DNA from: Corynebacterium sp. Marseille-P4321
GTDB taxonomy: Bacteria; Actinomycetota; Actinomycetes; Mycobacteriales; Mycobacteriaceae
Assembly: GCF_903645305.1 (NCBI RefSeq)
Contig: NZ_CAHJXO010000004.1
Coordinates: 1-61,238, forward strand
DNA: 61,238 bases
Direction of reading: 5' to 3'
The translations under genes were made by a program, and so were the position numbers. The notes beneath the pieces were generated by a model. That model worked only from the letters and a program-made list of their open reading frames with translations. It was not told the DNA's origin and made no database searches. Every line of letters begins with the position of its first letter. Positions within the stretch are counted from its first letter, which is position 1. Positions 1-8,645 of this stretch are shown piece after piece.

Positions 1-127
1 CGGCACCACACCGAGGATTTACGGCTCAGAGGACAGATATAAGCCCAGCAAGCATATATTTCCAGCAACGCTAGAGGTCAGGACACATAAATCGCTGATT
101 CTAGACACACATTTTGTCGTTTAACCC
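1..127. mobile_element. Right end of an IS1249-like element (partial)
   Basis: These 127 bases are identical to 46811-46937, the right end of the complete IS1249-like element at 45549-46937. They end in the same terminal repeat, AGACACACATTTTGTCG followed by TTTAACCC. The rest of the element would lie beyond the left edge. Because the window begins inside a repeat present elsewhere, the edge could be an assembly break at a multi-copy element. No transposase codons fall in this part, since the start codon lies further inside. Confidence 0.9.
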
Positions 128-148
128 ACTGACGGGCCTGGCGTTCGC

Positions 149-171
149 AGACACACATTTTGTCGTTTAAC
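149..171. repeat. Solitary second copy of the IS1249-like terminal repeat
   Basis: AGACACACATTTTGTCG plus TTTAAC recurs 21 bases downstream of the end of the IS fragment, in the same orientation, followed by TCG instead of CC. It has no element body attached. It may be the scar of an earlier insertion or of a one-ended event. Confidence 0.75.
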
Positions 172-177
172 TCGGGG

Positions 178-250
178 GTTGTGCCAGCGTTAACCACTCG
201 CAAGGGGTGTCTTGGGCGTTCGCACCCGGTGCGGTCAGCTTTGGCACAAC
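178..250. repeat. 73-bp structured repeat, copy 1
   Basis: The unit begins GTTGTGCCA and ends TGGCACAAC, so its ends are complementary. The interior keeps AACCAC, TTCGC and GGT.AG in the same places as copy 2 (47012-47081 continuing at 48524). About two thirds of positions match by eye. Both copies lie shortly downstream of an IS1249-like right end. The function is unknown; a small non-autonomous element or a structured RNA is possible. Confidence 0.6.
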
Positions 251-356
251 AGCAAGCCGGCGAGGCGGGCCGGCAAGCGAGACAGGCGGGGGAAGGCGGC
301 CACAAGGAGAGAGCCACCAAACCCCAAGGTCAAAGCCGAAAAAGGCAAAGCAAAGA

Positions 357-384
357 CCCGGCACCGTGTGTCCTCGGTGCCGGG
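357..384. terminator. Strong hairpin in the left intergenic region
   Basis: CCCGGCACCG (357-366) pairs perfectly with CGGTGCCGGG (375-384) around an 8-base loop. On the minus strand it is followed by a T-rich stretch, so it looks more like a minus-strand terminator, but no minus-strand gene lies just to its right. It could serve to insulate the ABC ATPase gene. Confidence 0.5.
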
Positions 385-427
385 CCGCTGCTTCGAATTT
401 CTCCACCACCGAGCATAAACGAATCCT

Positions 428-469
428 GATGAAATGCATAGTTGAACACCAAATTGTGACGCATTTCAT
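428..469. promoter_or_regulatory. Inverted repeat upstream of the ABC ATPase gene
   Basis: GATGAAATGC (428-437) and GCATTTCATC (460-469) form a perfect 10-base inverted repeat with a 22-base AT-rich spacer, about 90 bases before the ATPase start. The rest of the 128-557 gap holds the IS and repeat remnants and one GTCGATAAGC decamer at 512. The inverted repeat is an operator candidate; no regulator gene is adjacent. Confidence 0.4.
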
Positions 470-557
470 CGGAAATGGTCGTGGAAAATAGGGGAGGTGG
501 GGCACGGGGGCGTCGATAAGCAATTGCCCCGACGAGCCCGGTGCTAGTTTTATCCCC

Positions 558-1631
<1,074 letters not shown>

Positions 1632-1653
1632 TGCACGAACGAGGGGGTGGGAT

Positions 1654-2379
1654 GTGAAGAAGCAGACTCGTGACACGGTAATTCAATACCTGGGGACAGC
1701 TCGGTTTGCACCCTATTTGAACGCGGCAGGCGGTAACCAGAAAACTGCTCTTCATCTCTATAGCTGGGGAGCTGATTTGGCTTCGGCCATTCAAACCACA
1801 TTGTGGATGACCGAGGTCGTATTACGGAACGCAATGGACAGGCAACTGCAGGTCTGGAACGAGCGTGAAACCGGTAACGTGAGCTGGCTACTTGAACCTC
1901 CCGCTTCACCGCTACGGTCACTTACTGCAGGTAAGCGAACTCAAGCTATCGATCGTGCGGAGCGAGCGCTCGCAAAGCGCTCGCCGGCGCACCCTCGCTT
2001 TGAAGAGCCTCTAACGCACGATGACATTTTGTCTAATGCCACTTTCGCGATGTGGAAGGATCTTCTCCCTAATCACCTGCCAGAGGCAAACCCATCTAAC
2101 CAGGACAATCAAAACAGGCTCCCAATGTGGGACGAGTGTTTGCACCTTGCATTTCCCGCGGTCGAGGACCCGGAAGGTGAGCGCACGTTTTGGAGGGTGT
2201 TTCACATCCACGGTCTGCGCAACCGCGTCTCGCACATGGACAGCTTGCTGAACGTCGACGTAGCGGACATTATCGGTGATGCTTTTGATCTTGTCGGCTC
2301 AATAGATCCTGCCTTGCGCAATTGGATCTCGGGAACAAGCCGTGTGTCATACGTACTCAGCCGAAGGCCAGAGATTTAA
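1654..2379 (+). CDS. Abi-like (Abi_2 superfamily) HEPN-type protein
   Basis: The 241-residue protein resembles abortive-infection proteins of the Abi_2/AbiF/AbiD group. The N-terminal half has the family pattern (RFAPYL, LYSWGADL, EVVLRNAMD). Near residue 207 it carries LRNRVSH, the RNxxxH signature of HEPN ribonuclease folds. It shares this layout with the Abi-like gene at 44812-45480. The GTG start is preceded by GAGGGGG at a good distance. It follows the ABC ATPase by 22 bases, but base composition is less GC-rich than its neighbours, suggesting a later arrival. The likely role is growth arrest or RNA cleavage on phage attack. Toxicity is inferred from family only. Confidence 0.75.
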   Translation: MKKQTRDTVIQYLGTARFAPYLNAAGGNQKTALHLYSWGADLASAIQTTLWMTEVVLRNAMDRQLQVWNERETGNVSWLLEPPASPLRSLTAGKRTQAIDRAERALAKRSPAHPRFEEPLTHDDILSNATFAMWKDLLPNHLPEANPSNQDNQNRLPMWDECLHLAFPAVEDPEGERTFWRVFHIHGLRNRVSHMDSLLNVDVADIIGDAFDLVGSIDPALRNWISGTSRVSYVLSRRPEI

Positions 2380-2381
2380 AA

Positions 2382-2422
2382 GAAGCGGGCCCTCAGGCGC
2401 ATTCGTCCTGAGGACCCGCTTC
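2382..2422. terminator. Bidirectional terminator hairpin between convergent genes
   Basis: GAAGCGGGCCCTCAGG (2382-2397) pairs with CCTGAGGACCCGCTTC (2407-2422), with one mismatch in 16 and a 9-base loop. It sits between the converging Abi-like gene and the DUF5129 gene. There is no strong T-tract. Confidence 0.7.
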
Positions 2423-2501
2423 GCTCATAGCAAGGGACCTTGTCCTTACCTTGTATCGCCTACCGTACACGACTTGGACAAATTCATCCCAAAGTAAGTG
2501 C

Positions 2502-3917
2502 TTAGAACGAGCTGGAGCCGCCCGAGCCGGAGAAGCCGGAGCTGAACGTCGTATCCACGCTCGACGACGAGGTGGCCTGCTGGTGCGCCTCGACGTTCGA
2601 GTCGTGCCACGAGCTCATGTAGATGTACGGCGTAAGCCCGGGGTAGTAGTAGACGGGGTCGGTGATGGTGGGCTCGCGCAGCGGCTCGTACTGCTTGACG
2701 TCGCTGAACTCGCGGCGGCGGACCTCGTCGAGGAGCTGGCGGTAGTCCTGCAGCACGCGGACGAACTCGTCGAGGAACCCGGGCGCGGTTGTGTTGTGGT
2801 CGAGCCACTCGATGCGCCCCTCAAGCTCCTCCAGGTCGCGCTTGAGCTCGGCGTCCCCGACTTGGCGGCGGGCCTCCTTCACGTCGCCGCGGATATCGGT
2901 CAGCAGGGCCCGGCGCGTCGCGGCGTCGCCCTGCTCCACGCGGAAAAGGCGGTTGATGTTGTCCTCGGCGTGGCCCGCGTCGTCAAGCGTCTGCGCCGCG
3001 GCGGCGAGCTCTTTGCCGTTCTTCAACGCCTGCCGGTCGGTGCCCACCTCGAGGCGCTGCGTCGCGTCGTGCAGCGCGAGGAAGCGGTCGCGCACCTCCT
3101 CCCACTGGCCGCGCAGCTCGGCGTTCGCGAAGGCCGAGGAGACGGAGTTGGCGCGGATATCCAGCTCGTCGAGGCGCTGGCTCAGCCCGGTGTACTCGCT
3201 GGCCAGCGCCGCGTGGTTCGCCCGGGCACGGGCAATTGCTTTGCGACGCTCCTGTCGGGTCGCGACCGCAATAGCACTACTTGCGCCGCCGACGAAGGTG
3301 CCGCCCAACGCCCCGAGGGCAGCGGTGCCCCGGCGGTCGGACTCCCAGTCGTCGTTGTAGTGCTCGGTGTCCTCGATGCTGGTAGCCGTGTTCGCGGCGG
3401 CGAACAGGCCGGCGGGGATGTTGTCGTTTTGCAGGCCCGGCTTCATCGCGTCGAGCGCCGGGGTCAGGCGCTCGCCCTCGCGCAGCAGGAGCTGGTCGGC
3501 GACGTCCTCGCCCGAGAAGATGAAGTTCTTGCGGGCCTCCATGTCGGCGCCGACAATGAGCACGCCGTCCGCGAACTTGTCGTTGCCGATCTCGTCCGGG
3601 TGGTTGTCGCGGAGGTAATTCTCCACAGTGTCGTTGACCTTCTCACGGCCGTCCGCAAGCACGATGAAGTGGATGCGGTTTACGGTGCTGGGGCGGTCGA
3701 GCCGGGCGACGTCGCGAAGCAATCGCTCCTCGTCCTCGGGTGTGAGCAAGTCGGCGGGATCCGAGATCTCCACCTCCGCCGCCTCCGCACGCTGCTCCAC
3801 GACGATGGGCGCCGGCTCGTCCACCGCCGCGTACGCCGCCACACCGCCGCCGAGCGCGAGGAGTGCCGTGATGCCTGCCGCTGCCGCAATATCTTTACCC
3901 AGACTCATGGCCGCCAT
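2502..3917 (-). CDS. TPM-domain (DUF5129-type) membrane protein, paralogue 1
   Basis: A 471-residue envelope protein. It has an N-terminal hydrophobic segment (about 9-31), a TPM/YgcG-like domain (about 50-170, with VLIVGADMEARKNFIFSGE), a second hydrophobic stretch around 200-220, then a long alpha-helical, probably coiled-coil region. It ends in a Ser/Gly-rich tail (GFSGSGGSSSF). The upstream neighbour is a clear paralogue with the same order of parts and the same tail. The genes are 8 bases apart and co-directional, so one transcript is likely. TPM domains have been linked to photosystem repair and acid phosphatase activity elsewhere, but the role in corynebacteria is unknown to me. The start at 3917 is uncertain; 3908 is the alternative. 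Confidence 0.8.
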   Translation of the reverse strand: MAAMSLGKDIAAAAGITALLALGGGVAAYAAVDEPAPIVVEQRAEAAEVEISDPADLLTPEDEERLLRDVARLDRPSTVNRIHFIVLADGREKVNDTVENYLRDNHPDEIGNDKFADGVLIVGADMEARKNFIFSGEDVADQLLLREGERLTPALDAMKPGLQNDNIPAGLFAAANTATSIEDTEHYNDDWESDRRGTAALGALGGTFVGGASSAIAVATRQERRKAIARARANHAALASEYTGLSQRLDELDIRANSVSSAFANAELRGQWEEVRDRFLALHDATQRLEVGTDRQALKNGKELAAAAQTLDDAGHAEDNINRLFRVEQGDAATRRALLTDIRGDVKEARRQVGDAELKRDLEELEGRIEWLDHNTTAPGFLDEFVRVLQDYRQLLDEVRRREFSDVKQYEPLREPTITDPVYYYPGLTPYIYMSSWHDSNVEAHQQATSSSSVDTTFSSGFSGSGGSSSF

Positions 3918-3925
3918 CGTAGAAC

Positions 3926-5359
3926 CTAGAAGCTGGAGCTACCCCCGGCGGCGGAGAAGCCCGAGGAAGCTGAGGCTGAGGCGGCGCTGGCGGCCTCCAC
4001 GTTCGCGGTGTGCCACGAGCTCACGTTGGCGTAGGTGTAGGTGTTCAGGTACCAGAAGTCCGCGTCGTACACCGCGGGCTCACGCCACTTCTCGCGCTCC
4101 TTCGTCTTGCCCAGCTTCTTGGAGCGGATGTGGTCGAGCACGCCGCGGTAGTCCTCGAGCAGACGCAGGAAGTCGTCCACGAACGCGGGGGAGGAGGGCT
4201 CGGCGCGCAGGGCGGCGGCGCGGGCGTCGAGCTGCTCGAGCTCTGCGCGGATGCCTTCGTTGCCTTTTTCGCGGGCTTCTTCGCTGGCGTCGGCGAGGTC
4301 TTCGCGCATCCGGTCGAGGTCGGCCCGGCGCGCTTCGACATCGCCCTGTTCCACGTGAAACATTCTGTCGATGTTGTCCTCCGCGTGAGAGACGTGACGC
4401 ACCGATTCGGCGGCCTTCTCCAGGCGGATGCGGTTGTCGCGCATCACCTTTTCGTCCTCCGGGTCCAGCTCGCCGATGCCGCCGGGACCGTGCACCGCGT
4501 CGTTGAGCGCGAGGAAACGGTCGCGCACCTCGGCCCAGTCGCGGCGCAGCTGCGCGTCGGCGAAGTCGGAAGAGAGCGAGTGGGCGCGCACGTCCACCTC
4601 GTCTAGGCGCTGGGCCAGGCGGAGGTACTCGCCGGTGATCAGCGCGTGGTCCTCGCGGGCTTGCTCGAGTTTCTTCCGGCGGTCGTCGCGGGCGATAAGC
4701 ACTCCGGCGCCGACGAGAACGCCGCCACCGAAGCCGATGCCGGCGCCCGCGACGCCCATGCCGATCTTCTCGGCCTTCATTTCGTCGTAGCGCCACTGCG
4801 CCACGCCCTCCGGGTCCAACGCCACCTGTGCCGACTTCAGCAGGCCCGCGGGGATGTCGCCGGCTTTCACGTCTTCTTTCATCGCGTCGAGGATCTTCTC
4901 CAGGCGGCCCTCGTTGGCGATGCCGAGCTGCTCGCCCACGTCGTCGCCGCCGTACGCGAACGCCTTGCGCGGGTCGAGGCCGACACCGATGATCACCACG
5001 CCGTCGCGGGGCTTGCCGTTTTCTCCCAACGCGTCGTCGATGAGCTCTGGGGCGTGGTCGCGCAGGTAGTTCTCGACGTCGTCGAGCGGTTCTTCGTGAT
5101 TGTTCGCGAACACGAGGTACTGGATGTCGGTGACGGTGGAGGGGGTAGGGATGTCACCTGTGGCGTCGATAAGCAACTGCTCCTGCTCCGCCGTGAGCAA
5201 CTCCTGCGGGTCGCCAACTGCGACCGGCGGGGCGGCCTGCGTGACCGAAACCTGCTCGTACACCGGCGCCGGCTGGGTGGCGTACCCGAGGCCGCCGCCA
5301 CCGAGTGCGAGCAGCGCGCTGACACCCCAGACGGCGGCCCATTGCCTGTTCGTTGCCAT
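3926..5359 (-). CDS. TPM-domain (DUF5129-type) membrane protein, paralogue 2
   Basis: A 477-residue paralogue of the next gene: hydrophobic N-terminus (about 7-28), TPM-like domain (about 50-175), second membrane segment around 205-230, a long helical region and the tail GFSAAGGSSSF. I chose the ATG at 5359 because AGGAGG lies just upstream; the longer open frame has no such site. A parS-like sequence with one mismatch (4347-4362) is embedded in the codons for MFHVEQ. The gene lies immediately downstream of the 235-residue protein gene, so the two may be co-transcribed. Confidence 0.8.
   Translation of the reverse strand: MATNRQWAAVWGVSALLALGGGGLGYATQPAPVYEQVSVTQAAPPVAVGDPQELLTAEQEQLLIDATGDIPTPSTVTDIQYLVFANNHEEPLDDVENYLRDHAPELIDDALGENGKPRDGVVIIGVGLDPRKAFAYGGDDVGEQLGIANEGRLEKILDAMKEDVKAGDIPAGLLKSAQVALDPEGVAQWRYDEMKAEKIGMGVAGAGIGFGGGVLVGAGVLIARDDRRKKLEQAREDHALITGEYLRLAQRLDEVDVRAHSLSSDFADAQLRRDWAEVRDRFLALNDAVHGPGGIGELDPEDEKVMRDNRIRLEKAAESVRHVSHAEDNIDRMFHVEQGDVEARRADLDRMREDLADASEEAREKGNEGIRAELEQLDARAAALRAEPSSPAFVDDFLRLLEDYRGVLDHIRSKKLGKTKEREKWREPAVYDADFWYLNTYTYANVSSWHTANVEAASAASASASSGFSAAGGSSSF
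4347..4362. promoter_or_regulatory. parS-like site (15 of 16)
   Basis: TGTTCCACGTGAAACA differs from the consensus ParB site TGTTTCACGTGAAACA at one base. It is inside a coding sequence. Confidence 0.6.
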
Positions 5360-5367
5360 CTGACCTC

Positions 5368-6075
5368 CTAAAACGGGCGGGTGATGAGGCGCGCGTAGAT
5401 AGAGGCCGCGGCGTCCTCCGCGAGAGCGGATTGCAGCTGCGCCGGGCTGGCGGCGCTGAGCACGAAGCCGCGCCACGCGTCCATGTGTAGTGACGTGCAT
5501 TCCTCGCAATGGCCGCCGCCCTGGGCCTCGGCGTTACGCACCCAGAGCGGGCCGACCTTTTCTGCGTCGTGCACCACGTCCACCGGAGTGAGGGCCGGGT
5601 CGTGCGCGACGGGCTCGGCGCCCGTGCGGAACTTGGCGTACAGAGCGCTTGCGTCGTCGAGCGTGTCCGGGTCCGAGAGGTAGATGGGCTCGGCGATGGT
5701 GAGCGCGCGGGCTTCGGGGATTGCTTGGGTTGGCAGCTCCGGGCCCACATCCAACACAGTGGGGTAGTGGCCGGGCTCGTTCGGCTCGTCGAGGTAGAAA
5801 GCGGCGGTGGCGGCTTCGTCGGTCGCGTTGCCGGGGCCGCCTTCGATCAGCGCGCGCACTACAAATAGTTGCAGTTCGCCGTGGCGCGGGATGCCTTCAT
5901 AGGCAGCTTCACAGCGCAGCTGCCAGAGGTGGAAGTCGTCGCTCGCGGGGTGCGCCTGGGGCGAGGCGGCGAGGATCTCCACGGGAGCCGCTGCGATGCG
6001 CTCACTGTAGAGGCGGTACGCGGCATCCGCCTCCTCAGGCAGCGCGGCGAAGTAGGTGGTGAAGACGTGGGCCAT
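5368..6075 (-). CDS. Conserved 235-residue protein of unknown function, paralogue 1
   Basis: I do not recognise this family. It is a soluble, acidic protein with no signal peptide. It shares with the gene at 6425-7132 the motif HLWQLRCEAAYEG, a central P.LDVVHDAE..G.LWVR block and a C-terminal RPF/EPF ending. It contains an HCEEC cluster; the paralogue has CGDPRC in the same region, so metal binding is possible. With the ATG at 6075 both paralogues are exactly 235 residues. The open frame extends to 6132, but those extra codons come from a parS site (MFHVKH) and are unlikely to be translated. Confidence 0.6.
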   Translation of the reverse strand: MAHVFTTYFAALPEEADAAYRLYSERIAAAPVEILAASPQAHPASDDFHLWQLRCEAAYEGIPRHGELQLFVVRALIEGGPGNATDEAATAAFYLDEPNEPGHYPTVLDVGPELPTQAIPEARALTIAEPIYLSDPDTLDDASALYAKFRTGAEPVAHDPALTPVDVVHDAEKVGPLWVRNAEAQGGGHCEECTSLHMDAWRGFVLSAASPAQLQSALAEDAAASIYARLITRPF

Positions 6076-6100
6076 GGGCCCCAAAATACTCCAGTCATCG

Positions 6101-6238
6101 CTACCGGGTTTGCGATGTTTCACGTGAAACACTCGGCGTCATTTCCAACTTCCCGGAGCCGGACTTCGCTTCGATGAGGTCATCATCGTTCCCCTGGCGA
6201 TTCAAACGCTGCATGATTGCATCCATGCGCTCAGTCAT
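6101..6238 (-). CDS. Possible small ORF or decayed C-terminus of a coiled-coil protein
   Basis: This 45-codon frame starts MTERMDAIMQRLNRQ, which looks like the coiled-coil TERxDAL repeats of many bacterial proteins. Its last codons overlap the exact parS site at 6116-6131. Upstream, in its sense direction, the DNA carries several more ACTGAACG units but is full of stop codons, as if a longer TER-repeat gene had decayed. There is no convincing ribosome binding site. It could be noise. Confidence 0.25.
   Translation of the reverse strand: MTERMDAIMQRLNRQGNDDDLIEAKSGSGKLEMTPSVSRETSQTR
6116..6131. promoter_or_regulatory. parS site (exact)
   Basis: TGTTTCACGTGAAACA, a perfect ParB binding site, between the two 235-residue paralogues. 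Confidence 0.9.
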
Positions 6239-6252
6239 GCGCTCAGTCTGCG

Positions 6253-6386
6253 TCACTTTCGTTCAGTGACACTCAAAATCCGTTCACTGACGTAGGTTCT
6301 TGACTCTCTCGTGTTGAGTGACGGCGATTTTCGGCTCACTTTCGTTCAGTGACGACGACTTTCCGTTCAGTGACGTTCACTGACGA
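6253..6386. repeat. Cluster of CGTTCAGTGACG-type repeats
   Basis: TCACTTTCGTTCAGTGAC occurs twice (6253-6270 and 6336-6353). Shorter variants lie at about 6281, 6311 and 6363-6386 (CGTTCAGTGACG, TTCACTGACG). Many are partial palindromes (TCACT...AGTGA). They fill the gap between the paralogues at 5368 and 6425, whose remaining bases hold two parS sites and the small ORF. Confidence 0.6.
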
Positions 6387-6392
6387 AAGCGG

Positions 6393-6408
6393 CGTTTCAC
6401 GTGAAACA
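6393..6408. promoter_or_regulatory. parS-like site (15 of 16)
   Basis: CGTTTCACGTGAAACA, one outer base off consensus, directly downstream of the 6425-7132 gene. Confidence 0.75.
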
Positions 6409-6424
6409 TCGTGTTTAGCGGGAG

Positions 6425-7132
6425 TTAGAACGGCTCACTGCTGAGACGGGAGAGCACCACCACGCCTCCGTCGATGCGCTCTACCGCCCTAGGATCATCG
6501 CACCTCGGATCACCGCACGTGAGAAAGTAGCCCGCCCAGGGTGTCTTGCCGGGGGAGAAGTAGCCGTCTCCGCGGTCGGTGACGTTGAGGGTGGCGTCGC
6601 GCACCCAAAGCTCGCCGACCAGATCAGCGTTCTGCACGGTGTCGAGCGGCTCCAGCGCGGGACTGTAGGCCACAACGTGAGACGACCCCAGAAGCGATTC
6701 GTAGAGTTCGTGCGCTACGTCCGCGTACTCGCCCTGCCCGAGGTACACCGCGGTGATGAAAGTGAGCGGCCCGGTGATGGGGTCGCGCGGAATGAGGCCG
6801 TCGATGCCATCGATGAACGCGGGGAAGCGAGTCGGGTCGTTCAGCCCCTCGAAGAAGAAATCATCCACAGCATCGTCGCGGTCACGGCCGCCGAAGTCCA
6901 CCAGCGCGTTGAGTTCGTAGAGCTGCATCGCTTCAGGCTCGTGCAACCCCGCGTATGCGGCCTCGCAGCGTAGGTTCCACAACTGGAACGGATCGCAAAG
7001 CGGCTTCGGCTTTTCCGACAGCGCCAGGACCTCTGCAGCGGCGGCGCCCGCCCGTTTCCGATGCAACGCCTGCGCCTCGGCCAGATCGTCGGCGTGGGCG
7101 ACAAACTGGGTGCTCACAATCTCGTAGGGCAT
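6425..7132 (-). CDS. Conserved 235-residue protein of unknown function, paralogue 2
   Basis: This is the paralogue of 5368-6075, matching it in length and in the FQLWNLRCEAAYAG and P.LDTVQNADLVGELWVRDA blocks. No signal peptide or membrane segment is visible. CGDPRC near residue 203 may be the counterpart of HCEEC in the other copy. The ATG at 7132 gives the matching length; an ATG at 7156 is possible but lacks a ribosome binding site. The hairpin at 7160-7191 separates it from the symporter gene upstream. I cannot assign a function. Confidence 0.6.
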   Translation of the reverse strand: MPYEIVSTQFVAHADDLAEAQALHRKRAGAAAAEVLALSEKPKPLCDPFQLWNLRCEAAYAGLHEPEAMQLYELNALVDFGGRDRDDAVDDFFFEGLNDPTRFPAFIDGIDGLIPRDPITGPLTFITAVYLGQGEYADVAHELYESLLGSSHVVAYSPALEPLDTVQNADLVGELWVRDATLNVTDRGDGYFSPGKTPWAGYFLTCGDPRCDDPRAVERIDGGVVVLSRLSSEPF

Positions 7133-7159
7133 GGCCACCAATGTAGTCCCGGGCATGCA

Positions 7160-7191
7160 AAAAGGCCGCCCCGCAAAAAGGGCGGCCTTTT
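7160..7191. terminator. Rho-independent terminator of the SDF symporter gene
   Basis: AAAAGGCCGCCC (7160-7171) and GGGCGGCCTTTT (7180-7191) form a 12-base perfect stem. On the minus strand the second arm runs into a T-tract, so it ends transcription of the symporter gene at 7211-8425. Confidence 0.85.
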
Positions 7192-7210
7192 GAAGCAGAC
7201 GCAGCGAACT

Positions 7211-8425
7211 CTACGCGGTCACGGCGGGAGCTTCGTCGTCAAGCTTCTCGCCCTTGATCTTGCCCGCAGCGAACTTGTTCACGATGAGCGCGATCGCGCC
7301 GTCGCCGGTGACGTTGGCGGCGGTGCCGAACGAGTCGACCACGATGTAGGACGCGATCATGAGTGAAACCATGGACTCGTCGAAGCCGAGGTTCGCCTGC
7401 AGCAGGCCGACGGCCGCCATGATGGCCCCACCCGGCACGCCCGGCGCGGCGATCATCATGATGCCCAGCAGCAAGATGAAGCCGATGATCTGGCCGGAGG
7501 TAACGTCCAGGCTAGCCATGTACACGATGGAGAGCGCGTACAGGGTGATCTTCTGCATCGAGCCAGACAGGTGGATGGTGGCGCACAGCGGCACGACGAA
7601 GCCCGCGACGTCCTCGTCGACCTTGTTCTTCAGGGTGGAGCCGTAAGTGACCGGAATGGTCGCGGCGGACGACGAGGTACCCAGCGCGGTGAAGTACGCC
7701 GGCAGCATGTTCTTCAGCGCGGTGAACGGGTTCACGCCCGCCACCACACCAGCCACCAGGTACTGCAGCAGCACGATGATGATGGTCATCACGATCGAGA
7801 GCACGAGCACCACACCCATAGCGGCCATGGTGTCGCCGAAGTTCTCGTTCATGCCCAGGTTGAGGAAGGTGCCGAAGATGAACAGCGGCAGCAGCGGGAT
7901 GACGAAGGTGGTGACCACCTTCAGCACCACGTCGTTCAGTTCCTCGAGCACGTTGTACAGGTTGTCCGATTTCACCGCGGTCATTGCCAGGCCCAGCACG
8001 AAAGCGAGCAGCAGCGCCGACATCACCTCAAACGGGGCAGGCATGTCCACCTCGAAGAAGGGGGCGAGGCCGCCTTCGGAGGGGTCGTCCACACCAGTGA
8101 CCAAAGAGCGGCCCGCAAGCAGCGACGGGTACAGCGCGCTCGACACCGCCCAGGCGATCAGGCCGGAGATGACGGTGGAGCCGTACGCAATACCGGCGGT
8201 GATGCCCAGCCACTTGCCTGCGCCGCGGCCCAGGCCCGCGATCGCCGGGGCGATGAGCGAGAAGATGAGCACGGGCACGAAGAACCCGAGGAAGTTGGAG
8301 AACAGGCCGTTGAACGTGACAAACACGCGCGCCAGCCAGTCAGGGAAAAACATGCTGCAGACGAAGCCCAGGATGATCGCCACAACCACCCAGAAGAGCA
8401 ATGACTTCAAAAGTTTCGATCTCAT
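7211..8425 (-). CDS. Dicarboxylate/amino acid:cation symporter (SDF family)
   Basis: The 404-residue membrane protein belongs to the GltP/DctA/SstT superfamily. It has about eight transmembrane helices, the serine-rich re-entrant loop (GTSSSAATIP, about 230-240) and the NVTGD variant of the NMDGT cation-binding motif near the C-terminus. It should import an acidic or small neutral amino acid, or a dicarboxylate, with Na+ or H+. The substrate cannot be read from the sequence. The ATG at 8425 follows AAGGTG by a normal distance; the longer open frame to 8545 is not expected to be translated. It is divergent from the PH/SHOCT gene. Confidence 0.88.
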   Translation of the reverse strand: MRSKLLKSLLFWVVVAIILGFVCSMFFPDWLARVFVTFNGLFSNFLGFFVPVLIFSLIAPAIAGLGRGAGKWLGITAGIAYGSTVISGLIAWAVSSALYPSLLAGRSLVTGVDDPSEGGLAPFFEVDMPAPFEVMSALLLAFVLGLAMTAVKSDNLYNVLEELNDVVLKVVTTFVIPLLPLFIFGTFLNLGMNENFGDTMAAMGVVLVLSIVMTIIIVLLQYLVAGVVAGVNPFTALKNMLPAYFTALGTSSSAATIPVTYGSTLKNKVDEDVAGFVVPLCATIHLSGSMQKITLYALSIVYMASLDVTSGQIIGFILLLGIMMIAAPGVPGGAIMAAVGLLQANLGFDESMVSLMIASYIVVDSFGTAANVTGDGAIALIVNKFAAGKIKGEKLDDEAPAVTA

Positions 8426-8645
8426 TGTTTGTGCACCTTGTGTGAAGCGTTGACACGGCAAGCTGGACGTTTGACCAGCTGTAGTTCTTAGGGTATCGCC
8501 CCGGTTACCCTGGGACGGAATCGTGACCTGCGTCGCCCTCGCCAACCACCCCCGGTTGGGTTTTGTGCCCTGTGCAGGGCTGCTTTAGGATTTTTGCGGT
8601 TGAATAAAATCCGCCGCGCCAGCGCGAGAAAGAGGGAGTCCCACC

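Noticed and set aside
2451..3929. Long plus-strand frames opposite the DUF5129 genes, and similar long frames elsewhere
   Set aside because: High-GC antisense shadows: no ribosome sites, no recognisable domains and a real gene on the other strand.
6076..6132. N-terminal MFHVKH extension of the gene at 5368-6075
   Set aside because: Those codons are the reading of a parS site and lack a ribosome binding site; the shorter start gives a length equal to its paralogue.
8564..8577. Terminator or operator GCCCTG..CAGGGC before the PH/SHOCT gene
   Set aside because: The stem is only six bases and overlaps a possible promoter; the evidence is too weak to list.
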